Program-made: the position numbers and the translations under genes
Notes under the pieces: generated by a model
The model's database searches: none
Told to the model about the DNA's origin: nothing
What the model saw: the letters and a program-made list of their open reading frames with translations, nothing else
DNA from: Fragum whitleyi
Lineage: Eukaryota; Mollusca; Bivalvia; Cardiida; Cardiidae
Reading direction: 5' to 3'
Length of the DNA: 64,000 nucleotides
Assembly (NCBI GenBank): GCA_948146395.1
Contig: OX411557.1
Coordinates: 38,395,689-38,459,688 of the forward strand
In this document: positions 32,895 through 64,000 of the stretch, one piece after another
How positions within the stretch are numbered: the first letter of the stretch is position 1
How the letters are laid out: the number at the start of each line of letters is the position of its first letter

Positions 32895-35800
32895 GATGGG
32901 GTGGGAATACTAGTCCATGAGCTAGAATGGGTTTTGTTCCCTCCCAGGGGGAATTTTGTAGACCATATTTTTCTGAAAGTCCATGGTATGTAGAACATTT
33001 TGAGACATGTTAGCACTCTGGCGAGTGGGGCTTTTGTAAGATACGTAACTTTAAAGTAGCACATCCAACAAAATTTTGAAAATGAATTTTAAAAGAGTAC
33101 CCAAAACATTGAAGTCAAATGACAAAAAGTTGACTTCTTATGCATATATTTGTGTTGCTTATTAACTGTAGGGTCCATTCATGGACTTTTTTTGATAAAT
33201 CTGGTCCTCTTAAGAGTCGTGATATTTCAGTAAAATACGTTACCCTTAAATTTCATAGAAAACAATGAGTATAGAAATAAATTGTCTATCACCTTCTCAC
33301 TGGGAATTTTGTTAACATTGCCTGTTTGATAGCCCATGGTAAATTGAACATTTTGAGGCTTGTTAGCACTCTAACAAGTGGGGCGTTAGTGTGATACGTT
33401 ACCTCAAAGTTAATTACCCATCAAATTTTCAAGACAAGATTTTCGGTTTGTACAGTGAAAAGATGAGTCAAAATGACCAGAAGTGATCTTTTTATGCCAA
33501 AATTTATGTTGCTGAATACTGGTAGAGCAAATTCATAGTTATACTTTGTAAATAAATCCCCCTTGAAGGCATGATATGGAAGTAAAATACGTTACTTTTT
33601 AATTTCAAAGAAAGGTACATAGATAGAAATGATTTTTCCATAGCTGCCCCATTGGGAAGATTGTTAACAATGCTTTTCTAAAAGCCTATGCAATATTGAA
33701 CATTTTGAAACTTGTTAGCAGTCTGGCCACTGGGGCAATGCGAGATACGTTACTTTAAAGAAACCAACCCATAAAATTGTCCATATAACAATTTTAGTTG
33801 TATGTCTTGTAATAGAAATTACCTGTAATTTAGTAAAAAATTAAATGACATTGTGTTTTGTTCATGATATTTGTGATTCTGAAGGTATTTGAAGTCCATT
33901 TACATTATGAATTGAAAAATATAGCCCTTACAAGCAATGCATGGGAGTAAAATATGTTACATTTAAATTTCTATTTAATGTATTCAAAAGAAATGTTATA
34001 TTCATCAATGCTCTACTGAATGTTTTGTTTACTGTGCTTTTCTATAAGCTTCTGTTCTTTGGGATATTTTAATTTTTTAATGCATCTGGCCATCAAGCTA
34101 TTTTGCAAAATACGTTACTATAAAGTAAACAATTTTCCCATCAATTACCAAAGGCTTATTCATATCTCATCTGATTGCAATTGTTGTAAAATCCCTCATT
34201 GTCTAAATCAACTATAAACCATAACTATTTAAAGTATTTTTAAGGTATCAATATAAATTTTAATCATTTAAGACTCATTGTGGTTTTAAAAGCTTGCAAA
34301 ATACGTTACCACTTATTTATAGGTATAATTATTATTGAGCTGCTATCATAGATTGAGGAAATGTACTAAACACAATGTAAAGGCAGCTTCCAAACTCAAT
34401 GTTGAGGCAGCTTATGGTTTCTTCTATGTTTGAGACTTTTTTCACTTTTTTAGAATAAAACACAAGTTATATACGTTACTTCTGATGATAAGAGACAGAT
34501 TTCATTGTGAAAAATGATGACCAATTAGATGAAAAAAGCTGTTCCTACAATATTTTTAAGCAATATTTCTATAAATTTAGTACAGAAAAGTTAAAAATAT
34601 TACTTAGAATTGATTCTGATCGCAGCACAGTTGGTAGCACATTGGATTTGGTAGTGCATTTGACTCAATATCATAGGTACTAGGTTTCATCAGCCAGTAC
34701 AAACAAATTGATTTTCATTCATCTACGTTGAATAAGCCGCTAGAGGCTTTAAAAGGATGATGTGATGAATGGAATGATGTGTATGATAAATACAAGGAAT
34801 TCATGGTTAGGTGGATAAGCCACCTTGATAAGTGTTATACTGTTAACATGGCCTGAAAATTTCTTGAAGCATTTTAGCTCTCTATTGTTTCCAATTGAAT
34901 GTAAAGTACATTGCAAGGAATTCTATTTTTGTCAAGAAACTGGGCAATTCAGTTGAATACTGAAAATTTACATGAGTATGACCATATTATGTTCAAAAGA
35001 ATAGTACATTGCCATATACATTTTGATTTAGCTATCAAAGAGAGTAATATATGTTACATTTTAAAGACCTTTTTTTAAGAAAATCAAGCATAATTGCTGC
35101 TTCCAAAGGACAATTAGATGCACACCGGTTGCAATTCTCTTGAACATGATTAGTTCTTACAATGGTAAAGATTTTAGTAAAACAAAGATGCTTTAAAAAT
35201 GCTTTAACTTTGAACTAGATACAAACTATAAGTATTTTTTATGCAGAAAGAAACACATTATTTTAGATGAGGAAGCGCTTCTTTTATATCTTACATTCTG
35301 AAACAATAAAAGAATTTTGATAAATTGCTTAAGCAATAGGATTTCATCAATATCAGGCCCTCATTCAAATACAACCCAAGACTTTATTCGTAAAAATAAG
35401 AAAATTGCATGATGGGTCAATAAGTCGCATGCTTATAAGGGCTTTATAGGTGAAAATGTGTAAATGGCTGGTGATTTAACACTCTATTTGCATTTCTGTT
35501 TGACATTGCTGGCTAACTTTCAATATATATGTACACACAGTTTGTGTTAAAGTAGAGAAAAGAATTGAAGAATGCCCATTCTAATCAACATACTAATGGT
35601 TCTTGGGCATAACTCTCATGTTTTTTTCATGTGCACAAGTACAAGACTCTTCTACTAACCATTAAGTTTTATTCTAACCACTTGGCCAACATTCCAGACA
35701 AGTAATTGGAAAAAACATGCAGTAAAACCAGAAAAATCCATCTTAATCAAAGAGAAACAATGATTTTGACTTAAAAGCTACAGTATTGACACTGAAGTGC

Positions 35801-37290
35801 ATTTAAGATAATTGCGACTTGTTTCATACAAATGGTAACATACGTTACTAGATTATGACCATCGGTATTTTGTTTCAAAACATCTATAGGCAACAAAAAA
35901 AACCAATGCACGAAATAAGGGATAAATGATATACATGCTTAAGTAACTAAGTAATTTTGAAAAAAGTTTCAATTGATTAAAATCTTTTAGCTGTCATACT
36001 GCATTGTGTGATTGAAAGATATGTAATTGCGCTGAACAGATATTTCCCTATGATGAAATTAAACAACAGGTATAGTACAACATACAAAATACATATCCAT
36101 ATCTATCAAAAAACCAGTATTTTTATTGAATATTTTTCAAGATATGTTTAATTTCTAATTTTAAATGATTATTAAAATCTGTACTGATTTAGAAGGGTGT
36201 AGGTATCTCGATTTCAGCAATTGGATATACATCTATTAATGATTTGGCTATTTCAAAATTATGATCCCAAATCTCAAATTGTTTAATTTTGTGAGATGGG
36301 ATACTACAAATGATACTAACTTCAATTTGTATGATTTATCACTTTACACTAAAAGACAATATGTAAAAATTCAATTAGAATTTCCTTCTTGGCTGTTCAA
36401 AGAAATAACATTGACTTCTCAATAAAGGTCTAAATTTTAATACCATTAGTGGTAGGGGATCTTTGATCTTTTGTTGGTCATGCACTTGCCTTCAGTACTG
36501 ATGCATTTTCTAAGAAACAGAACTGAGAGCTATAAATTCAAAGAATTTTAACCCTTATTGATAAAAAATAAAACAGGTTTTGGTAAAATAGTTTGAGGTA
36601 ACGTATGTTACAACATTCCTTCCATAAAGCATTTGTTGTTATAAGGATATCAGTTATAAATGATATTCTTGTTTTATTATGCATGATCAGAGTAGTAAAT
36701 TGCAGCTGCCATTCTCCTTTTTTCTGTTTATGAACGGCATATGAAATTACATTGTATCAAGGGTTTGAAAGGACATGTGCTCAAATATTTTTATTTCTAC
36801 GCATAAAACAAGTAATATGCAAGCCAAAATAAACCATGTAAATATGAATTCATCATATTACCTTGTGAATTTTGCCAACAAGTCTTGACTTTGAATATTT
36901 TTGGCGCCCAAATGCCAATATCTTTATATAGGCGAATATTGAGAATCAATTTTGTAATTGTAACGTATATTTCACGTATTTTCTTGAATCATACAGGATT
37001 CTGTGGATGTTTTATCACTCATACTCAAGAATCATGGATGAGATAGTACTAAAATCGCAATCTGCCCAAAGAATTTCACAAAATGGGAGCAAAATGTAGC
37101 ATTTAATAAGGATCTAGGGTGGGTGATTTCAAAGTAACGTATCTTACAAAAGCCCCACTCGCCAGAGTGCTAACATGTCTTAAAATGTTGCTTATACATG
37201 TACCTTTCAGAAAATCATAGTGTACAAAATTCCCCCTGGGGGGGAACAGGGGTCCCAGTAGCCCATAGTCTATACTGACCTTGGTCACAA
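32895..37290. repeat. 4.4 kb element with inverted ends and dimeric TACGTTAC repeats
   Basis: The left end (32930-33060: cccagggggaattttgtaga, catgttagcactctggcgag, tggggcttttgtaagatacg) is matched in reverse complement by 37255-37130. From the left end, tandem ~355 bp units run inward. TACGTTAC (or one mismatch) occurs at 33042, 33236, 33395, 33588, 33746, 33953, 34111, 34302 and 34472, with spacings of 194, 159, 193, 158, 207, 158, 191 and 170. From the right, the complement GTAACGTA occurs at 37134, 36960 and 36598 (spacings 174 and 362). No protein domain was found inside. Unknown element type. Confidence 0.7.
34618..34780 (+). repeat. Possible SINE-like insert inside the 4.4 kb element
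   Basis: gatcgcagcacagttggtagca is A-box-like and the following body (gaataagccgctagaggc) is unlike the surrounding repeat. It may explain why the ~355 bp periodicity is lost after 34472. Confidence 0.3.
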
Positions 37291-37546
37291 GGTCAGTAAA
37301 ACCCTGTCACATCCGTATAAAAGTATTAGTTTGGATTTATCATCAAAATTCATCCATTAATTTGCCATTTTTAATTATTTACTCATAATTTGTTTAACGA
37401 TTAAAGCTATTTAAGAATAAGAGAATAATACGAAGCTTTACTCTGGCCTAAGCGTATGACTCTGTCGTACGATATGGAACGATTAATGCTTACTACATGT
37501 ACCTACTACAAGGTCACAAACTATGTTGTATGTATTAGTTATTCAA

Positions 37547-37660
37547 GGTGACTTATAGGCCCATGGGGCCGGGTGTTCATTATTTATGACAGTTTAATTG
37601 TTAACATTAAAATGTAAAACACATGTCACTATAATAAATAAACATTTACTTTACTGACTT
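37547..37660 (+). mobile_element. Retroelement 3'-end fragment (plus)
   Basis: ggtgacttataggcccatgg, ggccgggtgttcattattta and aaacacatgtcactataata, ending in a (ttac/ttta)-rich tail. It is the inverted match of 38041-38147. Looks like a solo LINE tail. Confidence 0.5.
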
Positions 37661-38040
37661 TACTATATAAATTCGGCCAAATCTCGTTTCATGATCGGCT
37701 ATAGATGAGGCGTATTATTGTCCACCAAAATAAACAAGGACAAATTAATTTAGTTGATGATACAAGAAAACGTCCACGAAGTGGGAACATTGCATATTTA
37801 TATATCCAAGGTTTGGTGGACTGTGTAACATCTTTTTTTCTCAACAGAATAGTATAATATGCTCAGTCATTAGTCTTTCGGTTGCCATTCATGCATACGT
37901 TCGTAAACAATTACTGACACATTTAATCAATAAAGACACTTTTCATTACAAACGATGATACGATTCCGTTATGTATTTTATTCTTTCGAAGTGATATGCA
38001 TCACAGAGTGAAAAAGTAACAGATTATCGTTCATCTATAT

Positions 38041-38147
38041 AAGTAAGTAAGTAAATTTTTTTATTAAAGTGACATGTGTTACAGACATTCAATACAGTTT
38101 ACAAATAATGAATAAATAACACCCGGCCCCATGGGCCTATAAGTCAC
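38041..38147 (-). mobile_element. Retroelement 3'-end fragment (minus)
   Basis: Complement of the same tail, beginning with taagtaagtaaa simple sequence and containing aacacccggccccatgggcc. With 37547-37660 it forms a ~110 bp-arm inverted pair separated by about 380 bp. Confidence 0.5.
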
Positions 38148-38398
38148 TAGTAAAAAACAGAAAAAGAATTAAAGAATTAGAAAAAGAATATATTGTCGGG
38201 TAAATAAAACCAAAGTATACTTCATATTTATCTTCGGTAATGGCTCTTTAAAAAGACTCAATATTTGCTTACATATTTCAACAACTCCATATTTGGAAAA
38301 ATAGGGGCGTTTACTTGTAATAAATGTATCTAGTTTATTTCCTTAAAATCGTGCAATATGATGTCAATAATACAAAAGGCGGGAAAAAGACTAAGTCA

Positions 38399-38508
38399 GT
38401 TAAACGCTAATAATTGAAAATTAAACTATTTAAACAGCCTCAGTCGGTCGCTACGCTCCCTCCTTTCGGCTGTTTAAATCGTTTAATTTTCAATTATTAG
38501 CGTTTAAC
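38399..38508. repeat. Near-perfect hairpin, ~40 bp stem
   Basis: gttaaacgctaataattgaa plus aattaaac on the left pairs with gtttaatt plus ttcaattattagcgtttaac on the right; the inner arms tttaaacagcc / ggctgtttaaa extend the stem. The loop is GC-richer (ggtcgctacgctccc). Confidence 0.75.
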
Positions 38509-38527
38509 TATTACTTAATTCTCTTAT

Positions 38528-38655
38528 CGCGTTGATGGTCCCCGAAAAAATCTGATTGGGGAGGAGTTATATGCGAAGCCCTCCGCCCTCGGATTTTACC
38601 TTTTTGCAATATAACTCCTCCTTCGTCAGACTTTATCCGTGGACAATTCAACGCG
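38528..38655. repeat. Imperfect palindrome next to the hairpin
   Basis: cgcgttgatggtcccc ... ggggaggagttatat pairs with atataactcctcctt ... gtggacaattcaacgcg. Confidence 0.6.
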
Positions 38656-40221
38656 AAAAAGAAATTATTTTAACAATTTCATAAAGCAAAGGAATGATTA
38701 TTTTCCAGTAAAAACCGGGTGGCCGTTTAGAAGTTCGTTTCAGCGTAAAGACTCAACATGATATATTTCTCGAAATTGTTTTTTTTTTTCTCTTTTATCC
38801 GATATGAATCGTATTTCGATGGTGTAAGATGTACACTTTGATTCCATCATCAAAGCCAATCTTACAAGTTTGGCAAAAAAAGAATTTTAAGCCAACTATT
38901 TTATTAGGCACTACTTGTTTTTACTGACATGGCGATAAAAAATAAATGTGTCGACCAACATTTTATTTGAAATAGTACCATGATCACTTTTCGATCACCA
39001 TAGAAGGAAATGTATCGAAAGCGATCTTTTAGCCTTTTCAATTTGATTTTCAACTAATATTATATTGAACTTTTATGAACAACATTAATGGCCTGTTTAT
39101 CTAGGCAAGACTGCCTCAATAAAATGTCTAAAATGCGTTTTGCTCGAAACGCTATGTATAAGAAGTGCTATTCAATTGTTCTATATTTCTGTAATTTTAT
39201 TTTTATCTTATTTTCGTTGAAGCTTTGAAAGGGCTTGAAACATGAGTTTAGGCGGGGGAGTGCATTTTTATCTTCTTGCTACGTTACCGAAAAACAACAA
39301 CGGAAAATAATGCTATGGGCGTTTTAGCCCTTGTAAAAGAAATTGAACGGCAAATTGCACGTGTGGCATGCGAGCATTTTTTCAAGTATCATAAAACTAT
39401 TTGGAAATCCTTTAAAAAAAAAAAAACGTTTTAAGTGTTTATTAAATTAAAACGAACATTCAATATCTTTGTGTTTATTTTTTGTATGAAACCGACGGGC
39501 ATTGGGAAAATTGTTTGCCTCGTTTTAAAGCAGCTTAGTATAAAATCTGCAACACATTTATAAACCAATCTTAGCGTTGCTGTGCCATCGGATTAATTTG
39601 TTTAACTGGTTTTTGGAAGTTTACTTAGTTTTAATTAAAGGCCATGGTTTTAAAATTTTGAAGATGACTGAGAGATAATTGGTCAGAGATAGGATATATT
39701 GTGGCAATAATAACAAATAAAGCAAGGCTCATCATGGCTTGGTTGAAAATCTTAATATGTAATAACAAGACAGACATGGACACTTTAGTATAACAAGACA
39801 TAAAAATGTATAAGATGTATAAGAAGAACATGTATAATGCATAGATCACTGTGAGTGTATACAGATTGATTTGAAAATGAGACATATATAAGACAAAAAC
39901 GAATTTTGGAAAAAAGAGAAAATAATAAAAACAAATACAATAAAACAAAACCCCTTTAACGTGTTTTATGTGATATTCAAATACAGTCATTCATACATTG
40001 AATGTCGATTAATTAAAATGTAAATTAAAGGATTATAACGACTGGACTAAACACGTATATTTTTTTTTCAACTTTTGTATTATAATCCGCCCATTAAATA
40101 AACCAAGAAAGCACCAGAATTTTTTCCTTTTATAAAAAAGTCTCCAAATACTGAAATAGATCTACAAGAAATATATCACAAATTATCATCACTGTTCGCT
40201 GTCATAGATTGTTTGTAGTGT
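38656..40221. other. 3' flank of gene 1
   Basis: No gene. The longest ORF here (39631-39990, minus, 119 codons) is low-complexity, Phe/Tyr/Leu/Ile-rich and best explained by AT-rich sequence. Confidence 0.45.
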
Positions 40222-40227
40222 TTTATT
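40222..40227 (-). promoter_or_regulatory. Candidate polyadenylation signal of gene 1
   Basis: AATAAA on the minus strand, 60 bases after the stop codon, the first such hexamer downstream of the terminal exon. Confidence 0.5.
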
Positions 40228-40287
40228 TTAGCTGCGCTATCAGACTTGGTCTTTTGCCAACATCCCCACACATTAGATTCGCAGTAT

Positions 40288-63765
<23,478 letters not shown>

Positions 63766-64000
63766 CTGGAAAATAAAAAGGGGATTTTGAATGAATGGTT
63801 GTGAAATACCGAAGTTATTGACTTAATCATCTACAAAAAGAAAGGAAATATGACTAATGGAACTTTCTAATGGAAATATTGAATAGTGCAAACTAGAACT
63901 GTCGCAAAGCGGACTAATTCACTCCATCAAATATAAGTTCTATTAGAGCAGGATGTGTTTGTAACCAATATTGAGAATTCAAATTATATGCCCGTGATTG
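63766..64000. other. Right edge, upstream intron of gene 1
   Basis: No exon. From about 63890 the sequence (ctagaactgtcgcaaagcgg) matches the start of the dispersed repeat at 18205. Confidence 0.45.

Noticed and set aside
39631..39990. 119-codon minus-strand ORF rich in Phe, Tyr, Leu and Ile, at first like a membrane protein
   Set aside because: Low complexity in AT-rich sequence, no splice context, start signal or recognised family.

Overview
This is an AT-rich, intron- and repeat-rich animal nuclear window. No prokaryotic gene organisation, CRISPR array or rRNA is present. The mix of families (IgGFc-binding-type domain, metal-binding D-rich loop, thrombospondin type 1 and EGF modules) together with many short inverted-repeat elements and tRNA-derived SINEs suggests a lophotrochozoan, most likely a bivalve mollusc. 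The species cannot be named from sequence alone.

Two multi-exon genes lie head-to-tail on the minus strand. Gene 2 (window left) begins with a signal-peptide exon at 19402 and runs leftward through ten recognisable coding exons to the left edge, where it is cut. It encodes a secreted protein: signal peptide, a complete IgGFc-binding-type domain, a GDGIDNDCDGRIDEE metal-binding-like loop, a second acidic loop and the start of a thrombospondin type 1 (TSP1) repeat. Gene 1 (window right) enters from beyond the right edge and ends at 40288. Its visible part is one TSP1 exon, 17 single-exon EGF modules (almost all 114 bp, all phase 1-1) and a terminal exon with a hydrophobic tail that looks like a GPI-attachment signal. 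All exon phases agree across both genes, giving about 479 residues of gene 2 and 729 residues of gene 1. The two genes may be tandem paralogues of one architecture, each cut by a window edge; that is inference.

The introns and the 20.9 kb between the genes are dominated by repeats. These include a near-complete 3.5 kb LINE inserted in one half of a tandem duplication, a 5'-truncated reverse transcriptase fragment, two copies of one tRNA-derived SINE, several MITE-like families present in 2-5 copies, a 1.17 kb pogo-like element next to a 114 bp TA microsatellite, and a 342-bp-arm palindrome just upstream of the GPI exon. A 4.4 kb element with inverted ends at 32.9-37.3 kb is built from dimeric ~355 bp units, each carrying TACGTTAC. 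Both genes also contain decayed copies of their own exons (a TSP1 exon, IgGFc exon 4 and EGF 14). Exon duplication and loss therefore seems to be an ongoing process here.

All exon boundaries come from reading splice sites, phase and domain homology by eye. No transcript data or database search was available.
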